DNA of 64,000 nucleotides from Halisarca cf. caerulea (taxonomy: Eukaryota; Porifera; Demospongiae; Chondrillida; Halisarcidae): positions 7,448,118-7,512,117 of the forward strand of contig CAUJGJ010000444.1 of the NCBI GenBank assembly GCA_963170055.1, given 5' to 3'. The notes under the pieces were generated by a model, which worked only from the letters and a program-made list of their open reading frames with translations, was not told where the DNA came from and made no database searches. The translations under genes were made by a program, and so were the position numbers. This document shows, piece by piece, positions 22,241 through 32,153 of this stretch. Every line of letters begins with the position of its first letter. Within the stretch, counting starts at the first letter, position 1.

Positions 22241-23497
22241 TTACAATTTGTGAGCTAGATAGTAATGGTTTCTTCCATTAAACATGAGTACCCTTGGTGA
22301 CTTTAGGTAGCTTCTCATCGGTCTTCCATCTCTTCTGAGTGGTGTGATAGTTTCTTGTGTGTATCTTCTGTTAGATTGCTTAGTCATGACAGTAATTTGA
22401 ACATTGAAAAAACAGGAAGCTGCAATTATGTCCATGTGTTCTCCCCATTCATTTTCATTCTCTCACAATGTTCTTGCACGCTCAGCAAAAGTCATGACAC
22501 CAGGCCATGATCCTTCCAGGTATTGCCGAAGTTGAGTATTGCAAGTTTCATAAAATGATATGATACCTCTTTGAATTTCTTCATGCTTAGGACTTGCAGA
22601 AGGTTAAGCTTCAGAAATTACTCCTTCAAGGGCATGGAAAAGACAATGATGGTCATTTAGTACATCAACTACCAAATAACTGTCGTTTCCGTTGTGCATC
22701 ATTCCATCAAATTTGAACTTTGGAGGCAAATCTTGTAGGGAGTAATGGCTGTTTGGGTTTTGAACTTGGGCATGCCTCTTTAGAAAATACATTGATCTCC
22801 AGTTCTTATGAAAGCTATCTACTACAAACTCAGCAAGCTCAGCAATAGTGTCAAATGACTTGGTACAACCACCCTTACCCATCATAGCACACACAGTTCC
22901 TGCTTTTTTTGGATGGGTATGTGTCCTTAACATTCTTTTAGCAGCATCCACTTCAGAAATGTTACTAGAGGTGCTTGGAATCCGATGACTTCCATTTCTT
23001 GTTTGCCTATTTGGATACATTGGTTTCTTCAAGTAAGAAATTCATCTTCCTATTGAAAATCCAAAGGCATTATTAAGCCTTGCTAATAGATGTTTAGCTT
23101 GTTGGGTAGGTGGTTCCTGGTTTCTTCCTATGGTAAACTTTCTAAAAGCATTAATTGCATTACGTATTCTTTTGAAAAACTCATCAATTGTTACTGTTCT
23201 AACTAATCTAACATGTGGTAAGTCACAATCATTAAAGAAATCCTGTGCCATTTCATATGCATCATAAATACTCGAAATTCCTCTTACTCTCACTTCCATT
23301 CGATAACCACAAAGATAGCCCTCCTTCACTTTCTTTAATTCTTCGTACATTGCTGTCAAAGTCACTATTTTGTTTCGATAACTTGTATTTGTTCTTGGTT
23401 CATCTTCCCCTTCTGAGTCAAACCAATCGCTGTTGTCGTTTGTACAGACATCTAGAGCTGTTTGAAGGCTAACCCGATGCTTCTTTGGGTTGGACAT
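22241..23497 (-). pseudogene. OTU-like cysteine protease gene with three nonsense codons
   Basis: A single reading frame of 418 codons from ATG 23497 to 22241, broken only by three in-frame stops: TGA 23042-23044, TAA 22604-22606 and TGA 22463-22465. No frameshifts. The N-terminal half is unknown (acidic start, then QQAKHLLARLNNAFGFSIG, YLKKPMYPNR and an MLRTHTHPKKAG block). The C-terminal part has OTU deubiquitinase hallmarks: YLVVDVLNDHHCLFHAL, matching the D-G-N-C-L-F-x-A catalytic Asp/Cys pattern; EWGEHMDIIAASCFFNVQITV, matching the conserved W-G-x-x-x-E/D-I-x-A-x-A strand region; and GRNHYYLA, the final catalytic-His motif. First stop: the paralog at 24622-25240 has TGG where this copy has TGA. 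OTU assignment is by motif only. Confidence 0.65.
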
Positions 23498-23951
23498 TCT
23501 TAGTTACTAATGTAAAGTCCAAGTAATTCACTATTATAGCATACGTGGGACGACAGGGGGCGAAATCGACAATATAGTTTATTGTACACAAGGCTTTTTG
23601 TCATAGAAGCAATGAAAGACTTAGTATTAGTGTTCTCTAAGAGAACAAGGCGAGAGGCGCCTCTCTTAAGCCCTTTATTACTTCTTTTGTGGGCTATATA
23701 TGAAACTCACATTGACACAAGGATGGTGGTGAAAACACCATGTGAATTCCTCATTATTCGCGGGCACACTTAACAATGATGACAAAAGACGGTTTTCCCT
23801 TTCAAACAAAGAAGATGTAGTACTCTGCGGCTCTCGTATTCCGAAGAAAGAGTAAATTCAAAACAATGACCGCCAAAGCCACTATAGTGGCTCGTGAACG
23901 ATAACGGGTATGCGAAAAAATTTAACGCGAACGATAAAAGGTTAAGTTATT

Positions 23952-24003
23952 CAATGCTTTGCAAGTGATCCAAGTGGGTGAGGCAGGAACCCCCACAAGT
24001 TTT
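23952..24003 (+). repeat. Fragment of repeat C (copy 5)
   Basis: CAATGCTTTGCAAGTGAT followed by a diverged GTGGGTGAGGCAGGAACCCCCAC: the right terminal hairpin of repeat C, shorter and more diverged than the other copies. Confidence 0.6.
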
Positions 24004-24009
24004 GCATCT

Positions 24010-24620
24010 ATATCCAGTATTCCACTTTTGGCTGCTCCTTCTCTACTCACCCCCCTGTTTACTACAAACTTGAAGTTTGGTTGCAGCACAAATGATTCCA
24101 GCCACTTTGACCACTTTTGTTCATTGTAGTCCCACATATACCCAATGTACGTAGGTGCTGATTCCTGTGTTGTGTTGCTCAGTTGGGTACAGCACTGTGG
24201 CAGGCCGTGTACTGCTGTCCTATTATATACTCGGTGATATAATTACCCAAGGTTTGTGCTGACAATACAGTTGGCTGTGTTGTTGGTGAAGGTGGCCTTT
24301 GCTGGCTGTACAGCTGCCTCCTTGTGGAAAGGTTTCTGGGTGAATCATACCGTTTTGGAAATTAGTGTTCACAACACACCTGGCTGTGTTGTGGGTGGAA
24401 GTGGCCTCCCAGGTTCAGACCACCAGTGTTTGAGCTGTTAAATTGTCAAAAGTTGAGGTTGTCACAAAGTAGTGTGTAATTATAGTGATAGAAGGATAAT
24501 AAAATACAATAAATGGCAGATTCTACTTTTTGGCCCTGATGTGAGACAAGTGTCGTCACTGGGGTTCTTGACACCTGGGTGATGAACAGTATTGGGATTG
24601 TCGATTATCTGCTTGCAAAA
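24010..24620. other. Gap without recognised gene
   Basis: No convincing open reading frame. GGCTGTGTTGTGGGTGAA and GGCTGTGTTGTTGGTGAA segments recur at about 24270 and 24380, suggesting a short internal duplication. Confidence 0.35.
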
Positions 24621-24621
24621 A

Positions 24622-25240
24622 TCAGATACTCAAACTGTCAACGACGAACTGAGGTAATTCCTTAAGGGTGTCAAATGCTTGTGAACAAGCACCTTTCTTC
24701 TTGGTTGCACACAATGAATCTGGTTTCCTGGGATGATATCTTGTTCTAAGCATCTGCATTACAGCCTTAAGTTCACTGGGGTTGGTGGTCCTAGAAACAT
24801 AGCAACTGCTATTACTTCTGATATGCCTGGATGGATACTTGGGCTTCTTCAAATAGGATAGCCATCTACCAATGGAGAATCCAAATGAGTTGTAAAGCCT
24901 TGCAAGAAGATGTTTTCCTTGCTGGCTTGGAAATTCCTGGTTTCTTTCCAACCTTAAGGTTTAATAAAGCTGTGCAAAAAGCATCCCTGATCTCGATGAA
25001 AATATCATCAAGAGGTATCCTGTCAGCAGATTGACATTTGGTGGTAATTCATCATCATAAATTAAACCGGTAGTCATTTGCAAAGCATCACGTACATTGC
25101 TAACACCCCTAATCCTAACTTCAATTCGAAGCCCACTGAACTCCTCTTATTTCACTTTTCTCAAATCATTAAGTATTGTTATCATTGCTGCTATCTTAGA
25201 TCTTACAGATTTGTTTGTCCTAGGTATGCATATATCAATA
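24622..25240 (-). pseudogene. Decayed paralog of the OTU-like gene's N-terminal half
   Basis: RSKIAAMITILNDLRKVK (followed by TAA), GLRIEVRIRGVSNVRDAL, then after frameshifts RNQEFPSQQGKHLLARLYNSFGFSIGRW, YLKKPKYPSRH, MLRTRYHPRKPDSLCA and CSQAFDTLKELPQFVVDS. These match RNKIVTLTAMYEELKKVK, YRMEVRVRGISSIYDAY, RNQEPPTQQAKHLLARL and the following blocks of the gene at 22241-23497. The OTU part is missing. The conserved Trp of GRW is the codon that became TGA in the other copy. Confidence 0.7.
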
Positions 25241-25287
25241 TTTTCAACACCTTAAGGCCATGCAGCATTCGCTGGTAAGCAATATAC

Positions 25288-25597
25288 CTAACAGCTTATG
25301 TCTGTACTGTACAGAGCAGGTAGAGTGGACTGCGTTAAAGACTCAGTCCAGGCTGTCCAGATTCTGTGTTCAGTCTCTTTCACCATTTTTTCCAACACAG
25401 ATGGGGCACAATTTTCAATCACTAAGTGAAGAGCATACTTCTTGTCTACCTTGGCAAAAAGGTTTTCCCACTTTCTCCCTACAGAAAGCATCAAACTTTG
25501 GGTACTCGGTATGAGCAAAATCAATTTCCTTTTTTTGCTTATCTTTGGGATCAAAAAAGGGGCTCAGTGGGAATGACTTTTGCAAATCAAAGTACAA
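25288..25597 (-). pseudogene. Family E fragment (5' part)
   Basis: Two overlapping frames give IDFAHTEYPKFDAFCREKVGKPF and KKYALHLVIENCAPSVLEKMVKE, then WTESLTQSTLPALYSTD. They match the start of family E copy 1 (HTEYPKFDALCREKVGKSF, ENCDPSVLKKVVKE, TESLMQSTLPALYSTD at 5749-5970). One frameshift separates them. No other part of the gene is nearby. Confidence 0.7.
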
Positions 25598-25659
25598 ACG
25601 AGTACATTCTTTGCAGTTGGACGAAGTGTGCTTGGTCCTTTGGTCATTAGTAAGGGTGA

Positions 25660-25810
25660 AGTGAACTTGTCATTGCCACCTCCCCATGCACCCCTCCGAT
25701 TACCACCACCCCATCAACCGCTTCCCCGGCCATTCCCACCTGCCCACCCACCCCTGCCCCGACCATTCCCACCTGTCCACCCACCCCATCTACCCCTGAC
25801 CCTACCACTA
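25660..25810. repeat. C-rich low-complexity stretch
   Basis: CCACC-rich sequence with loose 30-36 bp units (CCCCGGCCATTCCCACCTG and similar). In one direction it reads as Pro-rich, in the other as Gly/Arg-rich (GGNGRGRG), much like 3690-3760 in reverse. Probably a decayed Gly/Arg-rich coding repeat of a mobile element. Confidence 0.45.
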
Positions 25811-25929
25811 GTACTCCTGCCCTGAGAGTCGAGCTTGCTGTTGGCCAGGGCTTGCAATTGATTCTCCTACATGATCTCTACACATGGCGTTAATATTGTA
25901 ATCATTATGATTACAAGTCTATATATGTG

Positions 25930-27230
25930 TTGTAAGTCAACATTAGATCTACTTATATAATAACTAAAGATCGTTAGACAGTATGTTCCCACTTTCTCCA
26001 CCAAATCCCTGGTGAGATGGATGATGTGGGATGTCCAGTTTCCCTTAATTTTACTATTTCTCCTGTAAAGCAAAAGCCACATGCTTAAGCAGGTCTTCTA
26101 CTCTAGTCTTCTTCAAATCCAGAGCAAACATCCTGTGTATCTTAAAAGTCATGAGGAGGTGTCTGAGCTGCGTCATGCTGATAACTTCCTGTAGTCCTTT
26201 GGATGTAATAATACGTGAGCCCTCGAAATACTGAATTTTTTAGTTTAGTCCTCCACACTGGTGTATGGGTGCAAATGACCGAGAATTGGTTCCACTCATT
26301 GTAGATGCTGGTGTCGATCATCCACCGTAGCCAATTTAAACTATGTACTATGGTGACTTCACTGAGTGAGGTTAAAGTTAGGAATACCAGTGGTAAGATG
26401 TTTAGTAATCCCAGGGATTCATTATAATGACATTCTACTGTTTAATAGTAATAACAATGCAGCCATACTGATCAATTGAATTAATAATAATAATAATAAT
26501 ATATGTTTAACTTACTGTTAAGTATAATAATAGTCAATAGGTTCCCACTTTTATGACTAGATCCCTCGTTGGATGGTTAATTTCTTTGGTCCAATTACCC
26601 GTGATTTCAACTCTATCTTCTTTAAGAAATGCAAAAGCACACAATTGAAACAAACTTTGCAGGTGGCATCTCTTTAAAATTTGGGTCAATAACCTTGAAG
26701 GTCCTTATGATGGTTCTTAGCTGTTTGATTGAAATCTTTCGACATTCCACCTCATTGGAGGCCTTCCGACACAACAATTTTGGACCCCTCATAATCTAGA
26801 AAAGAGAGGTCAACCAAATTCTGCATGAAGACCTCCGCACTCTCATACAAATAAACCACTGTTGTGTACTTATCCACATAATTATTATTTTGATAGCATT
26901 ATTCACATGCTTGCAGTGTGCATGTACACTTTAAATTATTAGGACTTGAATTTGCATGTTTTACTCTGCAGATCTCCATGCTCAGTCAGGTCGTGGCCAT
27001 CAGTGTTAGTAGGAGGGTTAGGGCAGCCACAATGATCAATTGAAGTATTAATTATGTAACTGTTGAGGTATCTAGTCTGCAATAGTATAATAATAGTCAA
27101 TATGTTCCCACTTTTACAACTAGATCCCTAGTTCACTGATTATTTTTTTCAGTCAAGTTACCCTTAATTTTTACTATGCCTTCTTTTAGAAATGCAAGTG
27201 CACACAATTGGAACAAACCTTGCAAAGTTT
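25930..27230 (-). repeat. Three spaced copies of an exon-like unit
   Basis: Copies at about 25975-26250, 26535-26815 and 27090-27235, roughly 550 bp apart and all on the minus strand. Each reads a block like FLKEDRVEITGNW, then TRDLVIKVGTY. Two also have an upstream block (EGSRIITSKGLQEV, QLRHLLMTFK in the leftmost copy; EGSKIVVSEGLQ, QLRTIIRTFK in the middle one). Matching residues sit in the same order, so these look like duplicated exons of one protein domain. I do not recognise the domain; stops and shifts are present in each copy. Confidence 0.5.
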
Positions 27231-27625
27231 AATGCTAAACATTGTATATCATTAGCCAACATACATACATATGTACTTCAGGTATATTTGAACCTGGTGT
27301 TGTGAGCACAGGGAAGTTTCCTATTATGTCCCTTGCTACACATTTTCCTCTCGCCGTGCTTAAAATGGGTGGTTTACACTCATGGCCTCCACTGCTCTTT
27401 TTGCCACTTGTCTCATGGGGGTTAGTGTTATTTTTCTCTCTGGTAGCTGTTTTTTCAGGGAGATGTTTAATTTTTGTAATGACATATGTATGATATACAT
27501 TCATAAATATCTCACATATGCACAGCAGCATACTTACTTAGTTGCAGCAGATTCACAATGCAGAATCCTTGCAAGCGGTGTAGATTCACATCCCTGGTGA
27601 GAGAGTACATAATCTCGGGTGCTTG

Positions 27626-28080
27626 CTATGATACTTTGTGCTCTACAAACTTCTTCCGAACCAAGTAATTAACTTCTATCAAGACATGAAGGAGATATGC
27701 ATCGTGACCAGCAACAGTGGATTCCAAAATGGGCATCCACACTCCTTCATCTGACTCATCCTGATGATGATGATGTATTTCATTTGATTGGTAGCCAAGC
27801 TGAGTGGAATACGCAGTAAGGCAGTTGTTGTGCTCACTAACACCGACCATGCCCAGCACCCTAGCTCCTCTAGCGGTTACCACCTTATCATCATGCCAGG
27901 TCACAGCTCCGTTATCATATTTCTGCCCATGACAAGCATCAATGAATAGCTATTTCAATTTGTCAGCCAGATGTGGCCTTCTGCTCCTGTTAAACTGGCT
28001 CCTGATATATTCGCAATGTTTCCTTTCTCTCCATGTCCACAGAAAACAAAACACACCACCGGGCTTTCCCTCTCCTCAAT
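27626..28080 (-). pseudogene. Caspase-like (peptidase C14) pseudogene
   Basis: The first frame gives ERESPVVCFVFCGHGEKGNI, the beta strand and catalytic His (GHGE) of the caspase p20 fold, with a stop soon after. The next frame, starting after a TAG, gives LFIDACHGQKYDNGAV, the catalytic Cys motif (QACRG in classical caspases, here DACHG). The same frame continues open for about 100 codons through a p10-like part (CLTAYSTQLGYQS, DEGVWMPILEST, YLLHVLIEVNYLV) to 27626. Order and spacing fit a CASc domain. At least one frameshift and one stop make it a pseudogene; any prodomain is not identifiable. Caspases cleave after Asp in cell death and immune signalling (family knowledge). Confidence 0.72.
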
Positions 28081-28089
28081 AGGCACTCC

Positions 28090-28660
28090 AAACTGTGATT
28101 CAGGCTGGAAAGGCCAAGGTTCATTTTATGCGAGACACTAGATCTGAGTCTTTGCAAAGTGGTCACTATCTTTGTGCTGTGAGGCATTGTTGCCCTAAGT
28201 GGTACAAATTTAGCCACCGGACAGGTACTGTAATTATTGGTTTAATAAGAGCTTTCATGTTGAACGTTTCCACCACATGTCACTTGATACTGAAAATCTA
28301 GCTGAAGTATTACAGCCTCATATATACCAGTGCCATGTCAAATCCCTGGGCTGTTGTTTACAAGTAATGTATTTAACCTTGGGAGTTATAACTCAAGTTA
28401 GCTATTAGAAGTGCAACTGTTATTGCAATTCTGCTTGGGAATCAACAAAACTGTCAACAGCAGTTCTCACACTCCCCCATTATGCTATGGAGGACAAAAC
28501 TTACACAGACACACACGTCACATACTTTGATGAGGTAAAGTTACACAAATGTACTCAACTATATGTCAAGCACATGCACACATGTAAATTAACAGGCAGG
28601 CAGCAGGTTCTCTTACAATATTGTCTTTTTTGACTTTCATATATAAGCAACGGTAAAAAG
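28090..28660. other. Gap without recognised gene
   Basis: The part next to 28090 may contain the decayed beginning of the caspase-like domain in mixed frames. Beyond that I see no coding region or repeat. Confidence 0.35.
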
Positions 28661-28672
28661 AATATATAAGAA

Positions 28673-30152
28673 TTAATTTGACTTCTGAAAGTCATAACTA
28701 TAGCAATTTACAACACAAATCGTCACATAACTAATAGACATGTAAACAAATATTATATTATTGAGATTAATAGGTATACCTGTTTCTCTGAAACAAAACA
28801 CTATATGCAAAAAACTATGCATTACTTTCTTGATGTGGTACTTTCTATGGGCTTTGTAAAGCTTGACAGCTTCATTGGCTTTTAAACCTGTCGTTCCTTC
28901 ATCGTATGCATGGAGGTAATCCCTTGACTTTCTAAAGTACTTTCGAATAAGGTCAAGTGTGACACTTTCCATTGCTGGTGTTACTATACGTTGCAAGAAT
29001 TCAAATGAGTAATTACAATGATTACGAGCATGATCCTCCCCAACGAGTAGAATTTCCCTAGCAATTGGTGGAATGTTTAATCCAAGATGGTCCCGTTTCT
29101 CTATTTCAGATTCTGAAAGTCGTAGAAAACCATTGTGTTCATCAATGAAATCAGTCACCATTATGCCTCTCCCTTGATCTTTTGGGCACAGAGGAGCAGT
29201 TACCTTCTCATGCCAAACATAAGCTCTACCATCATTCGAATGGAATACACTGTCGTCATGGTAAATCAATACAAGGGACTTGGGTGCTGTACTGTCTCCT
29301 TTGGATAAGGGTGCATATCATCTGAGTATGTTGGAGGAGGCTTGTGAGCAGCTTCCAAGTCCTTCATCATAGTGATGTATTGAGAACGGTTTGCTGTAAC
29401 ATCTGCACATTCATGACCATCAACGAATCCTTTTGTGATTTTCAAGTGCTCAAAACCCAGTTACTTCATCAGTTTCCAAGCTGTGACATATCCAATAGAT
29501 TTGACATCATTTGTTTGCTGTCCTTCCATCTGTGGCAATAGGTCACTATTTATCCATGTTTTAAATTTTTCAACTGTCAGGCCTTTGCTGTCTCCTTACG
29601 TAGCCACTTAGTAGCCTTCGATTGAATTTTCTCATCACCTATGAGAACTCTACATACCCTAGTACCTCTTACCTCTGGTACAATGTTGCAACTACTTTTA
29701 TAGAAATCGGAGTGCCAACGCCTCAATGAGTGCTCTGATGATATAGTATATTTGGTAGCTAATATTGATGCAATCAATCTAGTCAAACCACACTCACGCA
29801 TTAGCACTTCCACCAAGAGTATTCCTTGAAAGTGTGAGGCTTTTAAAGGCTGGTCAGCAATCCACTCTTTCAGCGCTTCTTGGGCATCATGAATAGTAAA
29901 GTCATAGTCATCTTCCACAATATCGTTGTCTGATTTGTAGCTGTATCTCATTGAGGTACTCTCCTCTTCAGCATCTTCATTAGGAATGGTTACAATCTCA
30001 TCTACATCCGTAGGAACAGGCGCCAGGTTGCTGACAGTCTCTGTTGGTTCATTGAGCAATGGTTCCGTTTCACAAATTCGCTTTGCGCGCACTTTTTCCA
30101 TTCTTTCACGAAGTCTCTTCCTAGAAGACCATCTATTTTGCTTTTCTGCCAT
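28673..30152 (-). pseudogene. DDE-type transposase with internal deletion
   Basis: Reading from ATG 30152: a 191-codon open N-terminus (basic SSRKRLRERMEKVRAKRI, a long acidic stretch, then an HTH-like part ending SLRRWHSDFYK). After a frameshift come VEKFKTWINSDLLPQ, GYVTAWKLMK-stop, LGFEHLKITKGFVDGHE and PPPTYSDDMHPYP. After another shift LIYHDDSVFHSNDG gives the first catalytic region, and RGIMVTDFIDEHNGFLRL follows. The sequence then jumps to HCNYSFEFLQRIVTPAM, LIRKYFRKSRDYLHAY and VKLYKAHRKYH. The stretch that should hold the remaining catalytic residues (compare FLPKFHCKLNPIERAW at 4918-4968) is absent. Confidence 0.72.
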
Positions 30153-31260
30153 ATCTTAACGATTTCGTTCCTTAAATTGCAAGAAGTTTAACTAAATCAG
30201 CGATAACTGTTATTTTAAGAAGACGAAGATGGCTTCCAAATAAAGAATGCAGAACTTATGTGGAAGTGTGTGGTAAAAATACGATATCGCATTTCAGGGT
30301 TCAGCCTATGTCATCAAAATGTGCTGACAGCTTCTTGTGCATCCTGTTGGCCAATTCATCCAGTTTAATGGCGACATCCAGGAGTTCCACTTCAGAATCC
30401 GGCATGTCTTAACCATCAGAGAAACTGTTGTGGCTATAATAACAATAATGTTGTAAGAATTTTACCATTTTTACCATTTACCAGAATAATTTAATGTGAT
30501 TACTAATGCTGACGATTGACATTATTATCCACCCACCTTTTTACGCGGCTTTCCGCCATTTTTCTCCGTCAATCCAATTCTATGGCTATAGACAAATAAA
30601 TTGAGGCATATAACTTTATACAGTGGGTTGGAATGTAGCTAGCATTTTTTTTATTGAAAGAAACTCATACTCACTCACACATGCACACATAACACAGACA
30701 CACAGGATACATGCACACGCAAAATTGCAGCGATGGCGGAGCGAATTCGGGCGAAATTGCAGCGACATTGGAGTGACTTCGCAGCAATGTCGTAAGTGTC
30801 CTTCTTGGCCACCATAAGAGACAGCTTTGACTTATTAGTGTTTTGCATTCACATATTCTTCATACCCCCTCTCCCAATTGATTCTGCTACTTTAAGCTGT
30901 CACCCAACCCTCACGTTTCCCCCATTCGGCCTCTTGTGCTATCTTGTGAAAGTGCTGTATGTGAGGTAAAACTGATTGAGGCCGCACTTTGAATCCTTTA
31001 CATATTGGCAAAATGAAGCGATAGCCAAGTCAGCTCTGCTCTTCTGAACTTATTTTCCTCTACAATCGACTCTAGGAGCTGTTCCTCAGTAAGATGTTCC
31101 ATATGTAGATCACATGACATGCTTTTCTTTCTCTGCTTGATGTGTTGACAAATGCTTGCACTTCTCGTTTCTGCAACAAATGATGTATATAATTAATACA
31201 ATAAGATAGGCCATACAATGAATACAAGAATTGATTCACTTGAATGCTACTGTTGCTTTT
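30153..31260. other. Gap with two short possible exons
   Basis: A 34-codon minus-strand frame at 30301-30405 (MPDSEVELLDVAIKLDELANR, helical) and a minus-strand stretch near 31010-31130 (TEEQLLESIVEENKFRRAELTW) could be exons of the same unknown gene. Neither has a clear splice context, and I cannot assign them. Confidence 0.25.
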
Positions 31261-31322
31261 TAGGGGCTGCCTGCGGCAGCCCCTATATTGTTTTCATTTG
31301 GACTTCCGGTGTGTAACGCTCG

Positions 31323-31361
<39 letters not shown>

Positions 31362-31463
31362 GGATTTGAAGAAAAGTCTTCTAATAGAGAATTTATATAA
31401 TAGTAATAGAGAAGTATGAATTTATACAGGAATGAGTTATAGGAATTGTTTTGAAAACAATTG
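31261..31463 (+). repeat. Repeat C copy 2 (left half only)
   Basis: Matches the left arm of copy 1: hairpin GGGGCTGCCTGCGGCAGCCCC, TATATTGTTTTCATTTGGAC, TA microsatellite, then the AATTTATATAATAG region. It breaks off at GTTTTGAAAACAATTG, after which a CATACATA-rich stretch follows. The right arm is missing. Confidence 0.85.
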
Positions 31464-32153
31464 GATACATTATACATACATGCATACATACATCATACAT
31501 GCTTACATATGTCATACATACACTCAAACGTGTAAATCCATACTTCCATAGAATTCAAATAAATTGGTAACATTATCTATTAAATTAACCCTATAGCTCG
31601 CGCGAGCGATAAGCGAAATTTTCACAGGATGTTCTTAGTGGGCGCTTACAGGAAGCTCCACGGGCGCATCAACATACATAGGGTACCATTTTGTAGAGAA
31701 TACATAGAGCTATAAACTAATACTAAACATGTGTACCCTGCTTACACTACCAACCACATGGAAGAGGAAAAAGTCGACGCTCGACGCTTTTCCGATGTTT
31801 GGGAATATTTTTGAGCGGTTTCAGAATATGGATGAAGTCGAACGAAATATCATCAAATTGCCCATCGTCTTCGCTTTCGTTTGATAGGAGACTTGAGGCG
31901 GTTCGAGATTGCATTTACCAGATACATCGCAATTTGAAAGGTGAGTATATTTTGTTTTTTTGTTATATACGCACGCAGTAAACTGTTTCGCTTCTTGATC
32001 CACACAACTTTATGGTAGTGTTTAGGGAACAGGTTGAAATAGAATAACAAAGAAAAGAATAGCTACAACACTTGAATAAGCCTAAGTCTACAGCTTGACA
32101 CTAGAATAATATTATGTTATTGAGTTGTTCTATGTGAAATGCTTTGTGAAATG

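Noticed and set aside
23637..23655. GTTCTCTAAGAGAAC palindrome as a regulatory site
   Set aside because: A single 7-bp palindrome next to no gene; expected by chance in a window of this size.
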